A DNA stretch of 60,707 nt. Source: Promethearchaeota archaeon (lineage in GTDB: Archaea > Asgardarchaeota > Lokiarchaeia > Sigynarchaeales > SOKP01). The stretch spans positions 1 through 60,707 of the forward strand of contig JAEOTW010000328.1 in NCBI GenBank assembly GCA_016839655.1. The letters are read 5' to 3'. The notes beneath the pieces are model-generated. The model was given only the letters and a program-made list of their open reading frames with translations. It was not told the DNA's origin and did no database searches. Every line of letters starts with the position of its first letter. The first letter of the stretch is position 1. The position numbers and the translations under genes were made by a program. Shown here one piece after another: positions 9,112 through 17,883 of this stretch.

Positions 9112-10678
9112 ACTACTTATAATTACTGGTAAACAAAGTTATAGTACAATTGAAAATATAGTAAAATCCATTAAGCAGCCTAAGATAGATATTATAAAAG
9201 CACCAATATCAATATCAGCATTTCTTACTAAAGAAATTACTACTAATATACTTGAGCAAATAACCATCTCAAATTACGATTTGGTATTATTGCCTGGTTT
9301 TGTCCAATGGGATTCTAGTATTTTGGAGGATAAATATAAAATAAAAATTAGGAAAGGACCAGAATTTGCATCTGACTTACCGAGTATTGTAGAAAATTTA
9401 AAATTTCTCAATTTATCTAATAAAATACCTGCTAATAGACTACTAGAAATATCGGGAGAGAATAAATACTCTGAAATTGTAGAAGAACAAATAAACTGCT
9501 CATTAAATAACTTAGGATCCCATACATTTTATATAAATGAACAGAGATCTAATATTATAATTGGAAGGAATTTACCCCCACCCATAATCGCTGAAATAGT
9601 GAATTGTACAGAGAAAAGTGATGAGGACATTTTAAAAAAAGCCACACATTATATTAAATCTGGAGCTGACATTATTGATATTGGATGTATATCTAATAAA
9701 CCCAATCCAACCAGAATCAAAGAGATAATTAAGTTAATCAGATCGAATCATAATGTTTTAATAAGCATCGATTCAATGATTCCTGAAGAATTAAATGCTG
9801 CTGCAGAAGAAAAAATTGATCTGATTCTAAGTTTAGACATGGGGAATTATATTGAATTATTAGATATACCTAAAACCATACCTATTGTCATACTTCCCAC
9901 TAATATTAAAGAAGCATACTTTCCAAAAGATCCTGAAACAAGAATTCAAAATTTGTTTAAATTAACAAAGGAACTGCATAGTAAAGGTTTTAAAAAATTA
10001 ATAGCGGATCCCTTATTAGAAACACCAATCAATCCAGGAATTTGCAACTCTTTAGAAGCTTATTTTTTATATAAAAAGAAAATTGCTGAGAATGAATACA
10101 AAGGATATGAATTACCATTATTTTTTGGAATATCAAATGTAGTAGAACTTATGGATATTGATTCTATTGGAATAAATGGACTTTTAGCAAGTATAGCAAT
10201 TGAATTAGATATAGGGATACTTTTTACAGTTGAACATAGCGCAAAACTAATGGGTGGTGTCAGAGAATTAAAAGAAGGTGTAAAATTAAGCTATTTAGCA
10301 AAACATAAAAACACTCCTCCAATCAATCAAGGTATCCAAATCTTTAAAGCTAAGGCAAAGTTAAATCAAAAAATGCCTACTATAATAGAAGAAAACGCAA
10401 TATTTATGAATAAATTGATACCTGAATATGTTCCTGATACAAAGGGATACTTCAGAATTTATAGTAATCATTATACTAGGAAAATTTACGTTCTATTTTA
10501 CTCAAATGATGAAAAATTAATAAAAACCTTCATTGGAGAAAATGCAGAAGCTTTATGCAAAAAAATTATTCAATTAAACTTAACAGATAATATATATCAT
10601 TTAAATTACTTAGGAAGAGAATTAAAAAAAGCAGAAATCAATTTAAATCTTGGTAAACCGTATATTCAAGATGAATAG
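9107..10678 (+). CDS. Dihydropteroate synthase-related protein, probable ATT start
   Basis: A 523-residue protein in the archaeal dihydropteroate synthase-related family. A Rossmann-like N-terminal part begins IKLLIITGKQSYS. The pterin-binding TIM barrel follows from about residue 185 (DIIDIGCISNKPNPTR, LISIDSM, ILSLDMGN), with a C-terminal extra domain. Such proteins are candidates for joining the pterin and arylamine halves of methanopterin. Canonical start codons begin only at 9281, inside the N-terminal domain. The frame opens at ATT 9107, directly after an in-frame TAG, overlapping the upstream stop. A GTG lies six bases before the ATT. The full N-terminus makes the length match the family. 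Confidence 0.8.
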   Translation: MKLLIITGKQSYSTIENIVKSIKQPKIDIIKAPISISAFLTKEITTNILEQITISNYDLVLLPGFVQWDSSILEDKYKIKIRKGPEFASDLPSIVENLKFLNLSNKIPANRLLEISGENKYSEIVEEQINCSLNNLGSHTFYINEQRSNIIIGRNLPPPIIAEIVNCTEKSDEDILKKATHYIKSGADIIDIGCISNKPNPTRIKEIIKLIRSNHNVLISIDSMIPEELNAAAEEKIDLILSLDMGNYIELLDIPKTIPIVILPTNIKEAYFPKDPETRIQNLFKLTKELHSKGFKKLIADPLLETPINPGICNSLEAYFLYKKKIAENEYKGYELPLFFGISNVVELMDIDSIGINGLLASIAIELDIGILFTVEHSAKLMGGVRELKEGVKLSYLAKHKNTPPINQGIQIFKAKAKLNQKMPTIIEENAIFMNKLIPEYVPDTKGYFRIYSNHYTRKIYVLFYSNDEKLIKTFIGENAEALCKKIIQLNLTDNIYHLNYLGRELKKAEINLNLGKPYIQDE

Positions 10679-10788
10679 TTAGCAGAAAAGATTATTTAAT
10701 AATATTTTATTCCTAAATCCCATACATAGCTTAAAAATTTAAAAATTTAAAAAATTTCGTCTACATATAGAAATTTAAATAATTAATA

Positions 10789-10800
10789 TACTTATATAGC
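10789..10800 (+). promoter_or_regulatory. Putative TATA box of the glutamate dehydrogenase gene
   Basis: The sequence ACTTATATAGC lies about 45 bases before the ATG at 10841, in an A/T-rich intergenic stretch. An archaeal TATA element about 25 bases before a transcription start would give a short leader here. Position and sequence fit; there is no further proof. Confidence 0.4.
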
Positions 10801-10840
10801 ATACTCCTTTGAAATATACCTTCTTAAACAGGTTGATATT

Positions 10841-12706
10841 ATGATCCCAAAAAATATGGAATCATTTCTAAAGGAACACCTCCCTGAAGCCACTTTTAAA
10901 GCTCGGCTTAAAAAAGATGATGGAAGATGTTATTTAGAATTTGGTAATTTAGATGTTCACCTTTTATCACATTTAGGAATCATCCGTGATAAAGTTGGTC
11001 CTCACTTAGTTGCATGTATATGGGATGAGAAATCACAATTAGAAATAGGTGGATATGTTGTGGTTGATTCACTAGCTGGAGGACGCCCATCAATGGGAGG
11101 AATTAGAATGTTACCAGATATTAATCCCTCTGATATTCATAATCTAGCACGAGGAATGACATTAAAAAATGCAGCTGCTAATCTTCCTTATGGAGGTGGC
11201 AAAGCAGGAATCGTAGCAGAAAGAGAAATGACTCCTGAAAAACATACTGAAATTGTTCGCGGTTTTGCTCGATTGATTCGCCGATATAGTGATATATACC
11301 TTCCAGGACCTGATGTAGGGACTAATGATGCAGATATGAAGACTATTGCAATTGAAAATGGGTTAGATAATGCTCTTTCTAAGCCTGCTGATATGGGTGG
11401 AAATCGTATTGATGAACTTGGAGCTGCTGCGGGAGGTGTTATAATTGCATTACAAACCTTATTAGAAATTTTGCCGAGACTCAGAGTTCTTCCTCAATTT
11501 GCTAAATTAGAAATACCTAACACAACTAATCTTACCATACTGATTCAAGGTTTTGGAGCTGTTGGTGCTCATGCTGCTCGGATATTGAAAGAACGATTGC
11601 CTGATACAAAAGTTATAGGGATTAGTGATCTAGAGGGTTATTTGTATAATGAAGATGGATTACCAATTGAAGAGTTATTTACATTATGGAAGGAAAAAAA
11701 TCTAGTTACAAATCTTTATTTCAAAAATCAAATAATTTCAGAAGGATATAAACATCCTACCAAATTTTCAACAAATGCTAATAATCTACTTCTTGAGAAT
11801 GCTTTTTGTTTGATTCCTGCTGCACCAGTTTTTAATTACTTATGTGTTAGAAAATCCGAAAACCCTTCAATGACAGTTGATCGAATGGGAAAATGGGCAG
11901 TTATTATTGAGGGAGCAAATACTTATTCTCCTGATCCAAATAGAAAAGCTGCTAGAATTCGGATGGAACAAATAGTATATAAAGAAAAAGGAGTTATGAT
12001 AGCCAACGACTATTTAGTTAATTCTGGAGGAGTTATTTTTGCTGCTCAAGAACACATTTTAAGAACCCCAGATCATTTACAAATCCCAGAAGAATTTTTA
12101 GGAAATCGTGAAGTAGTTGAGAAATGGCTGAAAGATCATGCAAAAGATTTTGCTGAATTATCCAAACAACGTTTAATAGCAGGGGAAGAATATAGAGAGA
12201 ATGTTATTCATAATAATATGATTGAATTAATTGATCTACTATCAGCACACCCGGATATATTACCGTGTACTGCAGCCGAGCAAATAAGTCTTCAACGTCT
12301 TACAGCTAAAGAAAGGGAACGCACAGCAAAAGATATTATGATACCGCTACCGACTATAGATACCAATAGTACTATTCAAGAAGCTGCATCTTTAATTATT
12401 GAAGATGTAAGTGACATTATTGCAGTGCTTTCAGAGAATAAACTTGTAGGAGTAGTAACAGATTGGGATATTACTAAAGCTATAGCTGAGGGTAATATTG
12501 ATGCTACTCTCGATAAAATAATGACTAAGGATGTAATTACAGCTCATCCGAATTTTAATATTCTTGATATTGTACGTGAGTTAGAACAATACAAAATATC
12601 TGCAATGCCAGTTGTTGATGAAGGTATTGTTTTAGGAAAAGTTAACTCAGATTTAATTGCTCAACGTTATGTGTTAGATTTATTACAATCCCGAAAGCCT
12701 CATTAA
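10841..12706 (+). CDS. Glu/Leu/Phe/Val dehydrogenase fused to a C-terminal CBS-domain pair
   Basis: A 621-residue protein. Residues 1-475 are a glutamate-dehydrogenase-family enzyme. The substrate loop has GGRPSMGGIRM, the lysine motif is NLPYGGGKAGIV, and the Rossmann motif is IQGFGAVGAHAA. Residues about 490-620 form two CBS repeats (AKDIMIPLP with GVVTDWDI, and DKIMTKDVITAHP with GKVNSDL). The enzyme interconverts glutamate and 2-oxoglutarate with NAD(P). CBS pairs bind adenine nucleotides, so the fusion suggests energy-dependent control of amino-acid catabolism. The usual GDH length is about 420 residues, so some 60 extra residues sit in the catalytic half. Confidence 0.88.
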   Translation: MIPKNMESFLKEHLPEATFKARLKKDDGRCYLEFGNLDVHLLSHLGIIRDKVGPHLVACIWDEKSQLEIGGYVVVDSLAGGRPSMGGIRMLPDINPSDIHNLARGMTLKNAAANLPYGGGKAGIVAEREMTPEKHTEIVRGFARLIRRYSDIYLPGPDVGTNDADMKTIAIENGLDNALSKPADMGGNRIDELGAAAGGVIIALQTLLEILPRLRVLPQFAKLEIPNTTNLTILIQGFGAVGAHAARILKERLPDTKVIGISDLEGYLYNEDGLPIEELFTLWKEKNLVTNLYFKNQIISEGYKHPTKFSTNANNLLLENAFCLIPAAPVFNYLCVRKSENPSMTVDRMGKWAVIIEGANTYSPDPNRKAARIRMEQIVYKEKGVMIANDYLVNSGGVIFAAQEHILRTPDHLQIPEEFLGNREVVEKWLKDHAKDFAELSKQRLIAGEEYRENVIHNNMIELIDLLSAHPDILPCTAAEQISLQRLTAKERERTAKDIMIPLPTIDTNSTIQEAASLIIEDVSDIIAVLSENKLVGVVTDWDITKAIAEGNIDATLDKIMTKDVITAHPNFNILDIVRELEQYKISAMPVVDEGIVLGKVNSDLIAQRYVLDLLQSRKPH

Positions 12707-12730
12707 AAGATTCCTCATAATTTATATCTT

Positions 12731-13861
12731 CTAATAATATTTTAAAATATTATATACAGTATCCCTTTGGGCTGGTTTTTTTCCTGCCTGTTTTATTATA
12801 TTTATTATTTCTTCTGGAGATAAATACTCTCCAAATTCAGCACCAGCGCTTCTTGAAATATTCTCTTCCATTAACGTTCCTGAGAAGTCGTTAACACCAT
12901 AATTTAATGAAACTTGAGCAAATTTAGGTCCTAATTTAACCCAACTACATTGAATATTATCAATATAGTTATTCAAGAATAATCTGGCAACCAAAAATAA
13001 CTTTAAATCATCCATCCCATAGCTAGGTTTTAAGGGAAAATCTTCGAGTTGAGATAAAATGGGTTTTTCTTTCACGAAGGGAAGTGGAACAAATTCAGTG
13101 AATCCATGGGTCTGTTTCTGGATATCTCTTAAAACTTCTAAATGCTTAATTCTATCATCTAATGTCTCAATATGCCCATACATTATAGTTGAAGTTGTAG
13201 GAATTCCTAAATTATGAGCAGATGTTATGATCTCTTTCCAATGGGCTGTATTTACTTTATTAGGACAAATTATTCTTCTTATTTTATCAACTAATATCTC
13301 TGCGGCGGTTCCCGGGATTGAATCTAATCCTGCATTTTTCAACTCCTTTAAAGTATCTTCAATTGAATTTTTATACAATTTGGATATGTAATATATTTCT
13401 TGGGGAGAAAAAGCATGAATATGCATATCTGAAGCAACATCTTTGACATTCTTAAGAATATCTAAGTAAAATTCAAATTCTAAATCAGGATTAATACCAC
13501 CTTGTATACAAACCTCAGTGCTACCAAAATTTTTTGCTTCAATTACTTTTTCTCTAAGTTCTTCTATAGTGAGTAAAAAAGCATCAGGATGTGTAGCTGG
13601 TAAACTGAAAGAACAGAATTTACACTTTTGATAGCAAATATTGGTAAAATTTATATTTCTATTTATAACAAATGTTACAAAATTATTCTTTTTTTCATAA
13701 TTTATCTGATCTGCTACATTTTGTAGTGCAAAAAATTCTTTTCCATCAACTTTTAATAATTCCAAAGCTTCATTTGAACTTATTTCCTCAGAAGCTAAAG
13801 ATTTTTTTAAAATTTTTCTAATATTTTGTTTTATTGGTTCAAAGTTTTGAGTATTTAACAT
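12731..13861 (-). CDS. cofH: 5-amino-6-(D-ribitylamino)uracil--L-tyrosine 4-hydroxyphenyl transferase (FO synthase subunit 2)
   Basis: A 376-residue radical SAM enzyme with CYQKCKFC (C76, C80, C83) and the CofH/MqnC-type features VCIQGGINPDL and HAFSPQEI. With CofG it builds 7,8-didemethyl-8-hydroxy-5-deazariboflavin (FO), the chromophore of F420, from tyrosine and the diaminouracil made by riboflavin-type enzymes. The start overlaps the cofG 3' end by 23 bases, so the pair is translationally coupled. In bacteria and eukaryotes the two are often fused; here they are separate as in most archaea. MqnC is the alternative, but the cofG partner settles it. Confidence 0.93.
   Translation of the reverse strand: MLNTQNFEPIKQNIRKILKKSLASEEISSNEALELLKVDGKEFFALQNVADQINYEKKNNFVTFVINRNINFTNICYQKCKFCSFSLPATHPDAFLLTIEELREKVIEAKNFGSTEVCIQGGINPDLEFEFYLDILKNVKDVASDMHIHAFSPQEIYYISKLYKNSIEDTLKELKNAGLDSIPGTAAEILVDKIRRIICPNKVNTAHWKEIITSAHNLGIPTTSTIMYGHIETLDDRIKHLEVLRDIQKQTHGFTEFVPLPFVKEKPILSQLEDFPLKPSYGMDDLKLFLVARLFLNNYIDNIQCSWVKLGPKFAQVSLNYGVNDFSGTLMEENISRSAGAEFGEYLSPEEIINIIKQAGKKPAQRDTVYNILKYY
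12734..12753. terminator. Perfect 20-bp palindrome between convergent GDH and cofH genes
   Basis: ATAATATTTTAAAATATTAT is a perfect palindrome 28 bases beyond the GDH stop. It overlaps the last codons of cofH on the other strand. It could fold as a hairpin at both 3' ends and act as a shared bidirectional terminator. Being all A/T, it may also be coincidental. Confidence 0.35.
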
Positions 13862-14963
13862 CTAAGTTCATATTATTTATTACTTTTTTAATTTTTTCTG
13901 GACAAAAACTTTCATTTCTAATAAATTTATCATATATGGGGAGTCTCTCCTTAAGAGTATACCCATATTTTTTACAAATTCTTAATAACTTATCGATTTG
14001 AGGCCATTGATTTTCAGGATTTATATAGTCTATTGTAAAAGGAGATATCCCCCCAAAATCATCAATACCCATTTCAATAAACTCTTTTTCTAACCCTGTG
14101 ATGAGATTTGGGGGTACTTGAATAGCTATATCGTTTTTAAAAATAACTCGAGCAATTCCTGTAATTTTAAGCATATCTTGAAAGGATATAAGCTTTTTTG
14201 GTTGGTATGGTATACCTTCTTTTCTTACAAAATTTTGTATTATAACTTCTTGAATATGACCATACTTCTCATGGATACTTCTTATCAAAAGTAAATCCCT
14301 TATTATATCTTCAAATTGTTCTCCAATACCAAGTAATAAACCCGTAGTAAAGGGAATTTTTAATTTTCCAGCATTAGTAATATGTTCTATTCGTTTTTCT
14401 GGCAATTTTCCAATTGAATGTTCATGAACTTTGCCTTTATTGAATAAGTCCATACATGAACTTTCAAGCATCAATCCCATACTTGAAGTAAAATTCTTTA
14501 ATTCCTTCATTTCTTCATAGGTTAAAAATCCTAAATTTATATGTGGTAAAATTTTAAAGTCAAGTAAATATGTACAAATGTTTTTTAAATATTCCAAGAG
14601 ATCTGAATACTTTAACTTTTCTAATTCCTTCTTTACTTCAAGAAAACTTCCTGAGCGTTCTCCAGACATTAGAAGAGCTTCTTTACATTTGTATTGGAGA
14701 GCTTTTTGACTTAATTCATCTATACGATCAATATTGAGTAATATCACATTGCTCTCCCCTTTCGATTTATGGATTTTATAATTATAATAACAATATCCAC
14801 ACTGGTTAACACAGTAATTTGAAAGAGAAAGAGTAAAATTCTTAGAATAAGTTATTACTTTCTTCTCAGCATCTGGTAATTGCTCTCTTACTAACTTTAC
14901 TTTCTCTTTGATCTGTTTCAATGTGAGCTTTTTAAAGCTTTTAACACTACCAATTTTATCCAT
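13839..14963 (-). CDS. cofG: 7,8-didemethyl-8-hydroxy-5-deazariboflavin synthase, FO synthase subunit 1
   Basis: A 374-residue radical SAM enzyme with CVNQCGYC (C51, C55, C58), followed by ALLMSGERSGSF and later IIQNFVRKEG, features of CofG. It carries out the final radical cyclisation of the CofH product to FO. Its ATG at 14963 overlaps the stop of the upstream reductase gene (TAATG arrangement), and its 3' end overlaps cofH. A four-gene minus-strand operon is implied, running amidohydrolase, reductase, cofG, cofH. Confidence 0.93.
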   Translation of the reverse strand: MDKIGSVKSFKKLTLKQIKEKVKLVREQLPDAEKKVITYSKNFTLSLSNYCVNQCGYCYYNYKIHKSKGESNVILLNIDRIDELSQKALQYKCKEALLMSGERSGSFLEVKKELEKLKYSDLLEYLKNICTYLLDFKILPHINLGFLTYEEMKELKNFTSSMGLMLESSCMDLFNKGKVHEHSIGKLPEKRIEHITNAGKLKIPFTTGLLLGIGEQFEDIIRDLLLIRSIHEKYGHIQEVIIQNFVRKEGIPYQPKKLISFQDMLKITGIARVIFKNDIAIQVPPNLITGLEKEFIEMGIDDFGGISPFTIDYINPENQWPQIDKLLRICKKYGYTLKERLPIYDKFIRNESFCPEKIKKVINNMNLDVKYSKL

Positions 14964-15631
14964 TATTTAATCTTCTTATATTTTAAAACCAAATAATTAT
15001 CCCTATTTAAAATATCAAGCAATTTAAACCTTGGTGCTTGAATCATAGTTTCAAATCCATCACCTTCAACAAGGCTGATAGCATCTTTCCCACCAATCAT
15101 CCATGGAGCAATTGTTAACCGAATTTCATCAATTAAATCATTTTTAATAAAACTCCAATTCAGTGTACCTCCTCCCTCTAATAAGATCTTTTGAATACCC
15201 ATATTGTAGAGTTTTGGCATTAGAAATAAAATATCTACTTTATTTCCACTACCAGATTTTACTATTTTTACACCTCTTGACTCAAAATCTTTGATTCTTT
15301 CTGATGAGGCATACTTAGTAGTACATATTATTGTTGGATATATCTTTGGTTGATAAGTAATTACATTAGATTCTAAAGGTATAGAAAGATCACTATCGAA
15401 TATTATCCTATGATATCCATTATGCTCATAGAATTTTATATGAAGTTTAGGGTTATCTTTTACTATAGTATTCTTCCCAACTATGATTCCATCTACTTCA
15501 GTTCTAAGTTTATGGACTTCTTTCCAATCTTGCTCATCAGAGATATTAGAATCTCCGATTTTTGAAGCGATCTTTCCATCAATAGTCATTGCTGAACTTA
15601 AAATGATATAAGGATGGTTAATTTCTTTCAA
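14963..15631 (-). CDS. RibD C-terminal-type pyrimidine reductase (2,5-diamino-6-ribosylamino-pyrimidinone 5'-phosphate reductase)
   Basis: A 222-residue dihydrofolate-reductase-fold protein with PYIILSSAMTIDGKIA at the N-terminus, DGIIVGKNTIVKDNPKL, and the terminal ILLEGGGTLNWSF. This is the archaeal riboflavin-pathway reductase (ArfC/RIB7 type), which reduces the ribosylamino-pyrimidine to the ribitylamino form with NAD(P)H. Its product chain supplies both riboflavin and the CofG/CofH substrate, which explains its place directly upstream of cofG. The start is TTG at 15631, preceded by a GGAG, and overlaps the end of the amidohydrolase gene by 14 bases. Confidence 0.87.
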   Translation of the reverse strand: MKEINHPYIILSSAMTIDGKIASKIGDSNISDEQDWKEVHKLRTEVDGIIVGKNTIVKDNPKLHIKFYEHNGYHRIIFDSDLSIPLESNVITYQPKIYPTIICTTKYASSERIKDFESRGVKIVKSGSGNKVDILFLMPKLYNMGIQKILLEGGGTLNWSFIKNDLIDEIRLTIAPWMIGGKDAISLVEGDGFETMIQAPRFKLLDILNRDNYLVLKYKKIK

Positions 15632-16787
15632 ATGCGACTTCTCCTTTAATATAAGTTTTTTTAATGTTTTCTGACTTTAGTCTTTGAGTAATTAAGTCAA
15701 AAATGTTATTAGAATCTATTTTGGATACGAAAAGATTTGGATCACATAAATCAACTAAAAAAAAATCAGCATATTTTCTTTTTGAAATTGAGCCAAATTC
15801 TGTTTCAAGATTAAAATTCTTCGCGGCATTTATCGTTATCATTTTCAATAAGTCTTTTGAGGTTAATTGAAGTTCTTTATTATAATTACATAAAACTCTT
15901 GATATCCTGTAAAAGTACCGTATTTCTTCTAATAAATCAGTATTATTTACCATTAAATTATCTGTTCCTAGTGAAATAGGGATCTTCAAGCTCAATAGTT
16001 CATTAATAGGAGGAAAACCAATTCCAAAATATCCATTACAACGAGGACATAAAACAATTGATTTATTATTTTTCTGTAAATTTATCAAATCATCTTTAAT
16101 AAATTTTGTTCCATGGATGATTACATCAACAAGATTATCTTTAAACATTTTATTTATCCTATTAATATTCCGGATGTTCTCAGCACAGTGACAAGCAATG
16201 ATTTTTTTAAATTTTTCCTTAGCAGATATGACTAATTTTCTATTGGATGAATTTATCTGTTTATAACTAGATAATCCAACTCCATTTGCTAAATCAAAAA
16301 CTGAATCAATTTCGGTTTCATCCATGAATCGTCCCAAGGTTAAATAATTAATTAAACTATCAGAAAGCGCGTTTTTTAATATTTTAATACCTTCAACTCC
16401 CTCTTCCCTAAAATCGATGAAAAACGTAATACCATTTGATAGCATTTCTAAAACCGCATTCTGAATTCCCTTAATTTTAATATCATATGGGGTTTGTCTT
16501 AATAATTTATGTTTCAAACCAAATGGAGGAGCAACAATATCCTTTAATTCTTTATTAAAACCTAATTCTTTAGCAAAGCTATCTCCAATATGGACATGAG
16601 AGTTAATGAAACCTGGAATTAATAAGGAAGACTGACTATTGGGTGTAATTTCTAATTGCGTAGAGATATTATCATAAGAAATTTCAATTATTTTTCCATT
16701 AGTGTCAATATCTAGATTTACATTCTGCTTTAAATCTAAATCCTCACCAAGTAAGGCGTAACTACAAAAAAAAGATTTATTTGCCAT
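15618..16787 (-). CDS. Amidohydrolase, adenosine/cytosine deaminase-like (COG0402 type)
   Basis: A 389-residue metal-dependent hydrolase. It has GFINSHVHIGDS (metal HxH), a HCAE histidine near residue 200, VIIHGTKF, and SLGTDNLMVNNTD (metal Asp), in the order seen in the SAH/MTA/5'-deoxyadenosine deaminase group. First gene of the operon with the RibD-type reductase and the two FO synthase radical SAM enzymes. An attractive guess is removal of the 5'-deoxyadenosine those enzymes release. Another is a deamination step in pyrimidine or deazaflavin synthesis. The sequence alone does not choose between them. Confidence 0.72.
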   Translation of the reverse strand: MANKSFFCSYALLGEDLDLKQNVNLDIDTNGKIIEISYDNISTQLEITPNSQSSLLIPGFINSHVHIGDSFAKELGFNKELKDIVAPPFGLKHKLLRQTPYDIKIKGIQNAVLEMLSNGITFFIDFREEGVEGIKILKNALSDSLINYLTLGRFMDETEIDSVFDLANGVGLSSYKQINSSNRKLVISAKEKFKKIIACHCAENIRNINRINKMFKDNLVDVIIHGTKFIKDDLINLQKNNKSIVLCPRCNGYFGIGFPPINELLSLKIPISLGTDNLMVNNTDLLEEIRYFYRISRVLCNYNKELQLTSKDLLKMITINAAKNFNLETEFGSISKRKYADFFLVDLCDPNLFVSKIDSNNIFDLITQRLKSENIKKTYIKGEVAFERN

Positions 16788-16895
16788 TAAATCGAAAAAA
16801 ATCTAATTTTAATTGAAATTAATATTTTATATTATTCCAATCCTTTTAAACAATAGAACAAAAAAAAATATAATATATGATACTGGTGTCTTAAA

Positions 16896-17855
16896 ATTCA
16901 CGAATTTAAAACAGATTTACAGGATTCTGGTTCTGTAATAGATATTCCCATTGATAAAGTGGGAATTGTAGAATTAGAAAAAAAAGTTGAAATAGTTCAA
17001 GAGAATAAAAGATACTCATTTTACCCCAAAATTTCAGCACTTATTAATCTTCCTGCTGAGCAACGTGGGATTCATATGTCTCGCACATCAGAAACTATAG
17101 AAGAAGTAATCAATGAAGTAATTTTTAAACCGACTCCAACTATTGAACTTGTTGGAGATAGAATTATAAAGAAATTAATGGAACGGCACCCTTACACTTC
17201 TAAAGCTGAAGTTAAACTAGAGGGCAAGATTATAGTCCAAGTAAGAGAAAATAATTCAAGAATTATCCAAAAATCGTATGATATTAGTTCCTTTGTACGA
17301 GCTAGAAGAGATAAAGAAAAGCAGGTTCATTTTAATTACTTTGTAGGAGCAAGTGCAGTTGGAATGACTGTATGCCCATGTGCTAAAGAAATGTCTCAAG
17401 AATATGCTGAAGAAATCATTCAAACAAGGAAAGATATTAATATCAATGAAGAAGATCTTAAAAAATTATTAAATATTCTTCCTTTTTCTTCACATAATCA
17501 GAGATCAATTGGGACGATAATTATACAAATAAAAGATTTAACTGGTCATAAAATTGATGTTTTAGATATAATTGATGTAATAGAAGAATCTATGAGTGGA
17601 AAGATTCAATCTGTATTAAAAAGACCAGAAGAAGCTGAATTAGTAAGAAGTGCTCATTTAAAACCTTTATTTTCAGAAGATGTCATTAGAGAAATGGCAA
17701 AAAATTTTATAATAAGAGATTTTCCCAATCTAGAAAATCATTTTAAAATCAAATTCAAAATTGAAAGTCTTGAATCTATTCATCCTCATAATGTTTATGC
17801 AGAATTGAAAACAACGATTGGTGAATTAAAAGAGAATTTAAAAATTCGAAATTAA
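16896..17855 (+). CDS. mptA: GTP cyclohydrolase IV (Fe(II)-type, methanopterin biosynthesis), probable ATT start
   Basis: A FolE2/MptA-family enzyme with LPAEQRGIHMSRTSE (residues about 55-69), VCPCAKEM with the metal-binding cysteine, and LPFSSHNQRS. It converts GTP to 7,8-dihydroneopterin 2',3'-cyclic phosphate, the first step to methanopterin. The first canonical start, GTG at 16959, removes the conserved segment DIPIDKVGIVELEKKVEI in part. Upstream there is no ATG, GTG or TTG back to TGA at 16878. GGTG at 16885 is seven bases before ATT at 16896, giving 319 residues, close to the length of methanogen MptA. Confidence 0.88.
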   Translation: MHEFKTDLQDSGSVIDIPIDKVGIVELEKKVEIVQENKRYSFYPKISALINLPAEQRGIHMSRTSETIEEVINEVIFKPTPTIELVGDRIIKKLMERHPYTSKAEVKLEGKIIVQVRENNSRIIQKSYDISSFVRARRDKEKQVHFNYFVGASAVGMTVCPCAKEMSQEYAEEIIQTRKDININEEDLKKLLNILPFSSHNQRSIGTIIIQIKDLTGHKIDVLDIIDVIEESMSGKIQSVLKRPEEAELVRSAHLKPLFSEDVIREMAKNFIIRDFPNLENHFKIKFKIESLESIHPHNVYAELKTTIGELKENLKIRN

Positions 17856-17883
17856 TTTTAATTTAATCTAAAATAAGAAATTA

